Positions 1-6,714 of a DNA stretch of 9,712 nt are shown here, one piece after another. Source of the stretch: Eshraghiella sp964576255 (GTDB lineage Bacteria > Bacillota > Clostridia > Lachnospirales > Lachnospiraceae); contig CAZNUK010000076.1 of NCBI GenBank assembly GCA_964576255.1, positions 1-9,712 of the forward strand, written 5' to 3'. Every line of letters starts with the position of its first letter. The first letter of the stretch is position 1. The translations under genes were made by a program, and so were the position numbers. The notes under the pieces are model-generated. The model was given only the letters and a program-made list of their open reading frames with translations, did no database searches and had not been told where the DNA came from.

Positions 1-1068
1 AATATCTACACCCATATCAGATAACGTGGTGGTCATTGCATCAATTCTGTCACATTCCTTAACCTTAAGCTCGGCGGAATCTGCAATAATGGTCTGACCC
101 TTAGCGTATGCTGCAAGAACTGCAATAATAGGAATTTCGTCTATAAGGGTTGGAATAATTTCTCCCTTTATGGTTATTCCGGTAAGATTGCTGTGGCGTA
201 CCAATAAATCGCCAACAGGCTCCCCGCCTTCAATTCTTTCGTTCTGAATAGTAATGTCGGCGCCCATCTGAAGACATACTTTGATTAGTCCGTCTCTGGT
301 TGGATTAAGACCTACATTCTGAACAAGTATTTCACTGTTTGGAACAATAAGTCCTGCTGCGATAAAATAAGCAGCAGAAGAAATGTCACCGGGAACAGAA
401 ACTTTTTGACCAAATAATTCTGTTGCAGGGCTAACTTTAGCTGTTAAACCGCTTGATGTAATATCAGCACCATAAGCACTTAGCATAAGCTCAGTGTGAT
501 TGCGGGACAGAGATGGCTCTGTTACGCTGGTTGTGCCCTCTGCGTACAGACCTGCAAGAAGCACGCAGGATTTAATTTGTGCGGAAGACACAGGGGAAGT
601 ATAATCTATTCCTCTTAAAGGGGAACCTGTAATTGTAAGAGGTGCACAGCCTTCATTACTTGAAATGTTGGCTCCCATAAGTGAGAGTGGAGTAATGATT
701 CTTTTCATTGGTCTTTTGTTCAGGGAACTGTCACCGCTAAGTACAGAAGTAAAGTTCTGACCTGCCAAAATACCACTTATAAGTCTTGTGGTGGTTCCAC
801 TGTTTCCCACATCAAGAATTTCATTAGGAGCATTAAGTCCACGAAGTCCGTTGCCGTGGACAATTACCTTGTCACCGATGTTTTCAATATTAACGCCCAT
901 TTTTTGAAAACAGGAGATTGTTGAAAGGCAATCTGCTCCCTGCAAAAATCCAGTTATTTCAGTGATTCCTTTGGCAATCGAACCAAACATAACGGCTCTG
1001 TGTGATATGGATTTATCTCCCGGGATGGTAACACTGCCCTTAAGAGATTTGATTCTGTTAAAATTCAT
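1..1068 (-). CDS. aroA: 3-phosphoshikimate 1-carboxyvinyltransferase (EPSP synthase), C-terminus cut by window edge
   Basis: This cytoplasmic shikimate-pathway enzyme joins shikimate-3-phosphate and PEP to give EPSP, the precursor of chorismate. The visible 356 codons begin at an ATG (1066-1068) preceded by AGGAGG at 1076-1081 with 7-nt spacing, and no stop occurs before base 1. Family motifs seen in order are PGDKSISHR (16-24), GNSGTTTR (88-95), KRPMKR (118-123), SSAQIK (161-166), SRNHTE (188-193), NPTRDG (255-260), LIDEIP (308-313) and KECDR (337-341). The last two carry the conserved Asp and Glu of the active site. The family is usually about 430 residues, so roughly 70 residues are missing to the left. 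The SAQ-K, RNHTE, GDKS and NPTR motifs correspond to the class II EPSP synthase signature. It lies directly behind tyrA and is probably co-transcribed and translationally coupled with it. Confidence 0.97.
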   Translation of the reverse strand, partial: MNFNRIKSLKGSVTIPGDKSISHRAVMFGSIAKGITEITGFLQGADCLSTISCFQKMGVNIENIGDKVIVHGNGLRGLNAPNEILDVGNSGTTTRLISGILAGQNFTSVLSGDSSLNKRPMKRIITPLSLMGANISSNEGCAPLTITGSPLRGIDYTSPVSSAQIKSCVLLAGLYAEGTTSVTEPSLSRNHTELMLSAYGADITSSGLTAKVSPATELFGQKVSVPGDISSAAYFIAAGLIVPNSEILVQNVGLNPTRDGLIKVCLQMGADITIQNERIEGGEPVGDLLVRHSNLTGITIKGEIIPTLIDEIPIIAVLAAYAKGQTIIADSAELKVKECDRIDAMTTTLSDMGVDI

Positions 1069-1075
1069 TGTATTT

Positions 1076-1082
1076 CCTCCTA
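1076..1082 (-). promoter_or_regulatory. aroA ribosome binding site overlapping the tyrA stop
   Basis: On the minus strand TAGGAGG contains both the tyrA stop codon TAG (1080-1082) and the complete AGGAGG Shine-Dalgarno of aroA, 7 nt before its ATG. A ribosome terminating on tyrA would sit on the aroA initiation site, which suggests translational coupling. It also fixes the aroA start. Confidence 0.8.
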
Positions 1083-2171
1083 GCGGTAAATCATATATCC
1101 AGCTGTGGATAAAACTGTTTTGGCATTAATATAAGATGGTTCATCATAAAATTCTACAAGTAAAGTTCCGTCCTTGTATTCTCTGTTATGTATAATTTCA
1201 ACGTTCTTAATGCTGATATGATTGTTGTACAGAAGCTCTGTAATTGCATTAAGAGCACCTTTTTTGTCCTCGATGGTACAGAAGATGGTGTATCTTGCCA
1301 TAATTGGACCTTTTGTGGTGATGCTGATGGAATTACGGTATTCTCTGGATTCAGAAAACATATCGTATATTCCCTTATTATCGTTGGAATCCACCATGCT
1401 TTTTACATTGGTAAGCATATCAATATATTTCTGCAGAATTAAGGAAATCTGCTTCTGGTTGGTGGAGCATATCTGGGACCACATCTCAGGAGAGGAGGAT
1501 GCAATTCTTGTAATATCCTTAAAGCCTCCTGCCGCCAAAAGCTTCATTAATTCTTCCGGAGTATCGTTTTCCTTAACCAGATTGACCAGACTGGAAGCAA
1601 TAAGGTGAGGAACATGGCTTATGCCTGCAACGGCATAGTCGTGAATATCCGGCTCAGTAACAATTGGAATAGCGCCGGTTTTGGACACAAGATTTACATA
1701 AAAATCCAAATTAGCCTTGGAAGTCTCTTGGGTAGGTGTAATTGCATAGTAAGCATTCTCCAAAAGAATGTCGCTAGATGCCTCGTAGCCTGTTTTCTCA
1801 GAGCCTGCCATAGGATGTCCACCAATAAAACAGTGCATAAGATTAAGCTCTTTCACTGTGGAATGAATATGTCCTTTGACACTACCAACATCCGTGATAA
1901 CGCAGCCATCTTTGATTAAAGGGGCAACCTTGGACAGATATATTGAATTATATTCAACCGGGGTACATAAAAAGATGATGTCGCATTTTCTGAATGCTTC
2001 ATTAATATCAAATGCAGACTCATCAATTACACCATCGGATACCGCATTAAGAAGGGGCTCCTTGCTGCGATTGTACGCAACTGTGTAAATTGATGAATCT
2101 GCTTTTTTTAAAGATTTTGCAATGGAACCGCCAATCAGTCCCAAACCTATAAATCCAACTGTAATACTCAT
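1080..2171 (-). CDS. tyrA: Prephenate dehydrogenase with C-terminal ACT domain
   Basis: It oxidatively decarboxylates prephenate to 4-hydroxyphenylpyruvate using NAD+, the committed step to tyrosine, in the cytoplasm. The 363-residue protein opens with a Rossmann fingerprint GLGLIGG (9-15). TDVGSVK (93-99), the catalytic-His motif GGHPMAGSE (117-125), SHVPH (185-189) and the substrate-binding Arg in KDITR (218-222) follow. Residues from about 292 onward (ARYTIFCTIEDKKGALNAI...) look like an ACT domain, the usual site of tyrosine feedback. The length suits the Firmicute TyrA-ACT form. I chose the ATG at 2169-2171 because GGGAG (2179-2183) lies 7 nt upstream. An in-frame GTG at 2192 would add seven residues ahead of the fold without a good ribosome binding site. 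It is followed 11 bases later by aroA. Confidence 0.96.
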   Translation of the reverse strand: MSITVGFIGLGLIGGSIAKSLKKADSSIYTVAYNRSKEPLLNAVSDGVIDESAFDINEAFRKCDIIFLCTPVEYNSIYLSKVAPLIKDGCVITDVGSVKGHIHSTVKELNLMHCFIGGHPMAGSEKTGYEASSDILLENAYYAITPTQETSKANLDFYVNLVSKTGAIPIVTEPDIHDYAVAGISHVPHLIASSLVNLVKENDTPEELMKLLAAGGFKDITRIASSSPEMWSQICSTNQKQISLILQKYIDMLTNVKSMVDSNDNKGIYDMFSESREYRNSISITTKGPIMARYTIFCTIEDKKGALNAITELLYNNHISIKNVEIIHNREYKDGTLLVEFYDEPSYINAKTVLSTAGYMIYR

Positions 2172-2187
2172 AAGATATCTCCCGTAC

Positions 2188-2203
2188 AGCACTATAAAGT
2201 GCT
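2188..2203 (-). promoter_or_regulatory. Perfect 6-bp hairpin in the tyrA leader
   Basis: AGCACT-TTAT-AGTGCT (minus strand) forms a 6-bp stem with a 4-base loop, ending 4 nt before the GGGAG of tyrA. No T-tract follows, so it is not an intrinsic terminator. It could affect ribosome access or mRNA stability. No function is shown by the sequence alone. Confidence 0.45.
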
Positions 2204-2219
2204 AAGTAATTCTTATTAG

Positions 2220-2248
2220 ATATTACTACATCAAACTTATATTTGCAA
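2220..2248 (-). promoter_or_regulatory. Candidate sigma-A promoter for tyrA-aroA
   Basis: On the minus strand TTGCAA (-35, 2243-2248) and TAATAT (-10, 2220-2225) are separated by exactly 17 nt. This would start the transcript near 2213, about 40 nt before the tyrA ATG. It lies in the 93-nt gap after the amylase stop, so the aromatic pair need not depend on amylase transcription. A 9-bp inverted repeat (2209-2217 and 2248-2256) brackets it. Confidence 0.55.
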
Positions 2249-2264
2249 ATAAGAATATTTTAAA

Positions 2265-4346
2265 TTATTCAATTGTGTAAAGCTTATCAGGAACTACGTT
2301 AGCGCCAGGCTCCATTTCACCATTAGATTGGTTCTTTCCGTCGTTGAAAATTACCAAAGGTGCTACCCAGTCATCAGTGAATGTATAACTGTAGGTTCCG
2401 TCACCGTTATCTGTCATTGCAACACCAGGCCAGCTGGAGTTCTCAATTACCTTAGAAGATGTTGTCTCGTCGTATACGTATGCGTTGATAGTATCGCCCC
2501 ATCCATCAGGTTTCTGGAAGTGGATTACAGTGCCTGAAGCTGTACATTCAATTTTCTTAAATATATACGATATACAGGTGCTGTTACCTTCTGCGTTAGT
2601 ACCCTTCAAAGTAAGAGTTGAAGTTCCGAGAACTTCCAAATCAGTTCCAATTGTAATTACATCTCCATCCTTAAATGCAACTTCTTCGCCACCATCAATG
2701 GAATATGTAGCAGTAGCTGTGTTGGCAGCAACAAGTGTTACCTCTGTTGAGTCGCCAATAATAGTACCTGTAACATCATCAGCAACTTTTACAACTGCGG
2801 CAGGAGCAACTTCAGCATATCCGTCATTGCATAATACAACAACAGAAGAAGCAGGGATTGTACCTTCAATAACACCATCAACAACCTGGTAGACAGTAGT
2901 GTTATCCACTCTATTGATATATACGCCGTTGGCAAGTGCTGTTTCAGTGTTAAAAGTAAAATCAGATGAAGCGGAGTTAACGATTACAAGTCCTCTTGTA
3001 CCTCTTTCAATGAAAACTGCGCCGTTATAGCTGTCAACATTGTAGATGTTCTCGTCTTCGCCAACCATTGCGTTTCTAAAGCGATTAACGGCTACGATGG
3101 TTGGGTCCTTGTACAAATCATCACCGGCCATACCGATTTTATTAAATGAACCCCACATGCTGTCCTTAGATGAGTTATAAGGTCTTGAGAAGAAGAGAGG
3201 AGTTCCCTCCGCTCTTGCAGCAATGATTGACCATCCGATAATGATGTGTTCGTTGGTAATGTTATTAACTGTACCATTGTCTTCTGTGTAGTTATCGTGA
3301 GATTCAACCCATGTAACAACATCGGTCTTACCACCAACACAAAGGTCAGTTACCTTGCTGGCTTTAAGATTCTTAGTGATAATTGCACTTCTGATGTTGG
3401 CACCGTAGCTGCTTGCGGTTGTTGCACCAATGGCATCGATATAATCACCGATACGTTCTCCGTCACCTTGAAGAACTTCGCCGTAATTGAAGATAGTGTC
3501 TGCATTGTCAATTTCTGTAGTAACTCTTTCCCAGAAGTTGTTAGGAAGTGTCTCGTCATCCTGTGGATCATCAGGAAGTCCGATATGCTTAGCTGTGTCG
3601 TAACGGAAGCCGTCAGCACCACAAGCGATACAGTCATTTAAGAATGCAATAAAGTAATCCTGGAAAGCAGGGTTTTCAGTGTTAACGTCACAGAGACCAG
3701 ATAAAGCCTGAAGTGTACACTGAGCTCTGTCACTGTAGTTAGAGATATCTGTCATACCGTTTTTATGATATAACTTGTCAAAACCACCAACTGCTGTGAT
3801 AAATTCTTCGGAAAGTGTTTCTGTTGCTTTGGTTGTATGGTTAGGTACAACGTCTACGATAACCTTAATTCCATACTCTTCAGCAGTGGTACACATTTCG
3901 ATAAATTCTTCCCTTGTACCTAACTGATAGTTACCAATGGTCCAACCTGTTGGCTGGTAATGATAATACCACTTTCCTGAACCATATAAATCCATTCCGG
4001 CATCGCCACCATCATTACATAAGTTAATTGGTGAAGTCTGAATTGCACTGAAACCTGAAGTAGCAATATCCTCCATGGATTCAGTAATAGTCTTAAATGA
4101 CCATGAGAAGCAGTGAAGAATTGCACCGTCTGCAATATTATCAGTTAATCCGTAACCCTCCGGAACATTAGTGATAACAGGAGCGTCTGAACCCTGATTA
4201 TCATCTGTTGATGCGCTTGTGGTCTCATCTGTTGATGCACTTGTGGTCTCATTGTTAGTTGTGCTTGTATTGGATGCACAGCCTGCAAGTGCGGAAACAA
4301 CCATTGAGGAAGCCAGTAAAAGCGCTGCAATTTTTCTGAATTTCAT
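2265..4346 (-). CDS. Secreted lipoprotein alpha-amylase (GH13, AmyE-like) with CBM26
   Basis: The predicted product hydrolyses alpha-1,4 bonds in starch at the cell surface. It has 693 residues. A basic N-terminus and hydrophobic stretch end in the lipobox LAGC with Cys23 as the probable lipidation site. Residues 24-60 are a Ser/Thr/Asp-rich linker containing two copies of ETTSASTD. The GH13 barrel shows all four conserved regions: DVVPNH (165-170), GFRYDTAKH with nucleophile Asp250, NYGEVL with acid/base Glu290, and VESHDN with Asp351. Phrases such as AIQTSPIN, TPLFFSRP and AVNRF match Bacillus AmyE, pointing to subfamily GH13_28. About 540-597 resembles a chitobiase-like C-terminal Ig fold (ATYSIDGGE). 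About 605-693 is a CBM26 starch-binding module (WGDTINAYVYD, WPGVAM, DGTYSYTF). The start was chosen at the ATG with AAGGAGG (4353-4359) 6 nt upstream, which gives a proper signal peptide; a 14-residue extension to 4388 is possible but has no such site. Confidence 0.95.
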   Translation of the reverse strand: MKFRKIAALLLASSMVVSALAGCASNTSTTNNETTSASTDETTSASTDDNQGSDAPVITNVPEGYGLTDNIADGAILHCFSWSFKTITESMEDIATSGFSAIQTSPINLCNDGGDAGMDLYGSGKWYYHYQPTGWTIGNYQLGTREEFIEMCTTAEEYGIKVIVDVVPNHTTKATETLSEEFITAVGGFDKLYHKNGMTDISNYSDRAQCTLQALSGLCDVNTENPAFQDYFIAFLNDCIACGADGFRYDTAKHIGLPDDPQDDETLPNNFWERVTTEIDNADTIFNYGEVLQGDGERIGDYIDAIGATTASSYGANIRSAIITKNLKASKVTDLCVGGKTDVVTWVESHDNYTEDNGTVNNITNEHIIIGWSIIAARAEGTPLFFSRPYNSSKDSMWGSFNKIGMAGDDLYKDPTIVAVNRFRNAMVGEDENIYNVDSYNGAVFIERGTRGLVIVNSASSDFTFNTETALANGVYINRVDNTTVYQVVDGVIEGTIPASSVVVLCNDGYAEVAPAAVVKVADDVTGTIIGDSTEVTLVAANTATATYSIDGGEEVAFKDGDVITIGTDLEVLGTSTLTLKGTNAEGNSTCISYIFKKIECTASGTVIHFQKPDGWGDTINAYVYDETTSSKVIENSSWPGVAMTDNGDGTYSYTFTDDWVAPLVIFNDGKNQSNGEMEPGANVVPDKLYTIE
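4201..4248 (-). repeat. 24-bp tandem duplication in the amylase linker
   Basis: Two adjacent 24-base units (4201-4224 and 4225-4248) differ at a single base (4215 versus 4239). They encode two identical ETTSASTD octapeptides in the low-complexity linker between the lipid anchor and the catalytic domain. Being a multiple of three, the repeat can expand or contract without breaking the frame. Confidence 0.9.
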
Positions 4347-4393
4347 AAAAATCCTCCTTGTAAAAATTTGGTAGAAAAACCTAACCATATTTT

Positions 4394-4422
4394 ACTATAA
4401 AAATCGAAGAGAATAAATACAA
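4394..4422 (-). promoter_or_regulatory. Candidate promoter for the amylase gene
   Basis: On the minus strand TTGTAT (-35, 4417-4422) and TATAGT (-10, 4394-4399) are spaced by 17 nt. The start point would be near 4387, giving a leader of about 40 nt that contains the AAGGAGG site. No convincing catabolite-repression (cre) box was seen next to it. Confidence 0.5.
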
Positions 4423-4456
4423 ATTTAAAAAAAATATCGCTATAAAGCTATAATTA

Positions 4457-4465
4457 TGTTATCAT
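4457..4465 (+). promoter_or_regulatory. Weak extended -10 candidate for the DUF6199-like gene
   Basis: TGTTATCAT fits an extended -10 (TGn before TATCAT) with no recognisable -35. It would place the start just upstream of the GGAGG at 4484-4488. A TATAAT at 4449-4454 is an alternative, also without a good -35. It falls inside a small palindrome ATTATG-TTAT-CATAAT (4453-4468). Confidence 0.25.
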
Positions 4466-4496
4466 AATCAAAGATTTTGGTTTGGAGGTTTATGTG

Positions 4497-4817
4497 ATGA
4501 AAATAAATTTTTTATTATTAAGTAATATAATGGCAACTGTTTCAAATAAGGTATTAGTTATAAAAATTGTATTTTGAATTCTTTTTATAGGAATCGGAAT
4601 TTTTATGACAATATCTCCATATACCATATGGTATTTATTAGAGGGTTGGAAGCACAAGGATGAGAATGATATCCTGTTTGGAGATGATAACGAGAAATTT
4701 TTAAAGAATGGATGGAAATATAAGGATGTGAAGACGTCTGATCCATACGTTGGAATATACCGTTTTATTGGTGCTTCAATAATAATATTGACAATATTTA
4801 TAATTATATTTGTATAA
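4497..4817 (+). pseudogene. DUF6199-like small membrane protein interrupted by an in-frame TGA
   Basis: An ATG at 4497 with GGAGG (4484-4488) 8 nt upstream opens a frame that reads 26 codons to a TGA at 4575-4577. The same frame then continues without another stop to TAA at 4815-4817. The downstream part alone, from an ATG at 4605, encodes 70 residues but has only weak ribosome-binding sequence. Read through the TGA, the product would be a two-helix membrane protein. Its first helix would be about VLVIKIVF-x-ILFIGIGIF, followed by SPYTIWYLLEGWK, SDPYVGIYRFIG and a last helix IIILTIFIIIFV. The pattern P..W...EGWK...S..Y....R..G resembles the small DUF6199 family. The family itself has no known function. 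The likely reading is a nonsense-mutated gene; a shortened product starting at 4605 cannot be excluded. Confidence 0.55.
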
Positions 4818-4823
4818 TTTCTT

Positions 4824-4853
4824 TTGCCATAATCAGGGTTGTTATGGTATACT
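4824..4853 (+). promoter_or_regulatory. Promoter of the lepA operon
   Basis: TTGCCA (4824-4829) and TATACT (4848-4853) are separated by 18 nt. TGG directly precedes the -10, making it an extended -10 element. The transcript would start near 4860, about 37 nt before the lepA start. The spacer is an inverted repeat CCATAA (4827-4832) / TTATGG (4842-4847), which could be an operator or chance. Confidence 0.6.
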
Positions 4854-4888
4854 ATTTTGACGATTTGAATTAATGTAATAAGGAGGTA

Positions 4889-4901
4889 CCCACCAAGTGG
4901 G
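4889..4901 (+). promoter_or_regulatory. Hairpin occluding the lepA GTG start codon
   Basis: CCCAC-CAA-GTGGG forms a 5-bp GC-rich stem with a 3-nt loop whose 3' arm begins with the GTG start codon (4897-4899). The Shine-Dalgarno AGGAGG (4881-4886) lies just upstream of the stem. The arrangement could slow initiation on lepA; this is inference. Confidence 0.4.
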
Positions 4902-6711
4902 AGGAATAGACCAGACTAAGATTAGAAATTTTTGTATAATTGCACATATAGACCATGGCAAATCTACTTTGGCAGACCGTATTATTGAGAAAACAGGTCT
5001 TCTTACCAGCAGAGAGATGCAGAATCAGGTTTTGGACAATATGGACCTTGAAAGAGAAAGAGGTATTACCATTAAGGCTCAGGCTGTAAGAACTATTTAT
5101 CGTGCCAAGGACGGAGAGGAGTATGTATTTAACCTTATTGATACTCCGGGTCATGTGGATTTTAATTACGAGGTATCAAGAAGCCTTGCGGCATGCGAGG
5201 GCGCTATTCTTGTAGTTGATGCAGCTCAGGGAATTGAGGCGCAGACTCTTGCTAATGTATATATGGCAATAGACCATAACCTTGAGGTGTTCCCTGTTAT
5301 TAATAAAATCGACCTGCCAAGTGCTGAGCCACAGAGAGTAATGGATGAGATTGAGGATGTGATTGGTATTGAGGCAATGGACGCACCTTTGATTTCTGCC
5401 AAGAACGGACTTAATATAGAAGATGTTCTGGAGGCTATTGTTAATAAGCTTCCGGCACCACAGGGAGATTCTGATGCACCTTTGCAGGCGCTTATTTTTG
5501 ACTCAGTGTATGATTCTTATAAGGGTGTAATTGTATTTTTCCGTGTTATGGAAGGTACAGTTAAAAAAGGTACAAGAATTCGCATGATGGCTACAGGGGC
5601 TGAGGCGGATGTTGTGGAGGTAGGATATTTTGGTGCGGGACAGTTTATTCCATGTGATGAACTGTCAGCAGGTATGGTTGGTTATCTTACTGCCAGCATT
5701 AAGAATGTAAAGGATACCAATGTTGGTGATACCATTACATGTGCAACCAATCCTTGCAAGGAACCACTTCCGGGATATAAGAAGGTTAACCCTATGGTGT
5801 TCTGTGGAATGTATCCGGCAGACGGAGCTCATTATGAGGATTTAAAGGAAGCTCTTGCGAAGCTTCAGCTTAATGACGCATCCCTTTTCTATGAGCCAGA
5901 GACATCGGCGGCATTGGGTTTTGGTTTTAGATGTGGATTTTTGGGACTTTTGCATCTGGAAATTATTCAGGAAAGACTTGAGAGAGAATATAATCTGGAC
6001 TTAGTAACGACTGCACCAAGCGTTGTATACAAGGTTCATAAGACGGATGGAAGCGTTATGGAGCTTACCAATCCATCTAATTTACCGGACCCATCGGAAA
6101 TTGATTTTATGGAGGAGCCGGTAGTTGACGCGGAGATTATGGTAACTTCTGAATATGTGGGAGCTATTATGACTCTTTGTCAGGAGCGAAGAGGTGAATA
6201 TCTTGGAATGGAATATATTGAAGGCACCAGAGCAGTAATCAAATATATTCTTCCGCTTAATGAAATTATTTATGACTTCTTTGATGCCCTAAAATCCCGT
6301 TCAAGAGGATATGCTTCTTTTGACTATCAGATGAAGGGATATCAGCGCTCTAAATTAGTTAAGCTGGATATTCTTGTTAACAAAGAGGAGTTAGATGCCC
6401 TTTCTTTCATAGTATTTGAGGGAAGTGCTTATGAACGAGGCAGAAGAATGTGTGAAAAGCTTAAGGAAGAGATTCCAAGACAGCTTTTTGAAATTCCAAT
6501 TCAGGCTGCTATCGGAAGCAAAATTATTGCAAGAGAAACTGTTAAGGCACTTCGTAAGGATGTTCTTGCCAAGTGTTACGGTGGTGATATTTCCCGTAAG
6601 AAGAAGCTTCTTGAGAAACAGAAGGAAGGTAAGAAACGAATGAGACAGGTGGGTAATGTTGAAATCCCACAGAGTGCATTCATGAGTGTTCTTAAGTTAG
6701 ACGAGGATTAA
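4897..6711 (+). CDS. lepA: Elongation factor 4 (LepA), ribosome back-translocating GTPase
   Basis: LepA binds the ribosome and hydrolyses GTP, and is linked to back-translocation, rescue of stalled ribosomes and initiation fidelity. The 604-residue length matches the family (about 600). GTPase motifs are all present: AHIDHGKST (G1, 16-24), RGITI (G2, 55-59), DTPGH (G3, 82-86), NKID (G4, 136-139) and SAK (G5, 167-169). Past the EF-G-like domains, the protein ends in the LepA-specific C-terminal domain (KAL RKDVLAKCYGGDISRKKKL region). The GTG start is supported by AGGAGG 10 nt upstream and by alignment of IDQTKIRNFCIIAHIDHG with the usual LepA N-terminus; no ATG is available before residue 41. 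It is the first gene of a three-gene operon with a DUF5662 gene and hemW. Confidence 0.98.
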   Translation: MGGIDQTKIRNFCIIAHIDHGKSTLADRIIEKTGLLTSREMQNQVLDNMDLERERGITIKAQAVRTIYRAKDGEEYVFNLIDTPGHVDFNYEVSRSLAACEGAILVVDAAQGIEAQTLANVYMAIDHNLEVFPVINKIDLPSAEPQRVMDEIEDVIGIEAMDAPLISAKNGLNIEDVLEAIVNKLPAPQGDSDAPLQALIFDSVYDSYKGVIVFFRVMEGTVKKGTRIRMMATGAEADVVEVGYFGAGQFIPCDELSAGMVGYLTASIKNVKDTNVGDTITCATNPCKEPLPGYKKVNPMVFCGMYPADGAHYEDLKEALAKLQLNDASLFYEPETSAALGFGFRCGFLGLLHLEIIQERLEREYNLDLVTTAPSVVYKVHKTDGSVMELTNPSNLPDPSEIDFMEEPVVDAEIMVTSEYVGAIMTLCQERRGEYLGMEYIEGTRAVIKYILPLNEIIYDFFDALKSRSRGYASFDYQMKGYQRSKLVKLDILVNKEELDALSFIVFEGSAYERGRRMCEKLKEEIPRQLFEIPIQAAIGSKIIARETVKALRKDVLAKCYGGDISRKKKLLEKQKEGKKRMRQVGNVEIPQSAFMSVLKLDED

Positions 6712-6714
6712 ATA

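Noticed and set aside
2238..2256. Intrinsic terminator after the amylase gene (CTTAT...ATAAG hairpin)
   Set aside because: The stem is only 5 bp, AT-only apart from one pair, followed by TTTGATG, and overlaps the -35 of the tyrA promoter.
2485..2892. Long open frames antisense to the amylase and tyrA genes
   Set aside because: They lie opposite strongly supported genes, have low-complexity composition, and show no ribosome binding site or recognisable domain.
4347..4388. N-terminal extension of the amylase by 14 residues
   Set aside because: The inner ATG has a perfect AAGGAGG and starts a standard lipoprotein signal peptide, whereas the outer start has no ribosome binding site.
4575..4577. 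TGA as a selenocysteine or other recoded codon in the DUF6199-like gene
   Set aside because: No hairpin of bSECIS type is seen directly after the TGA, and the residue would lie within a transmembrane helix of a family not known for selenocysteine.
4827..4847. CCATAA/TTATGG stem as a terminator for the DUF6199-like gene
   Set aside because: No T-run follows on either strand, and the repeat is the spacer of the lepA promoter.
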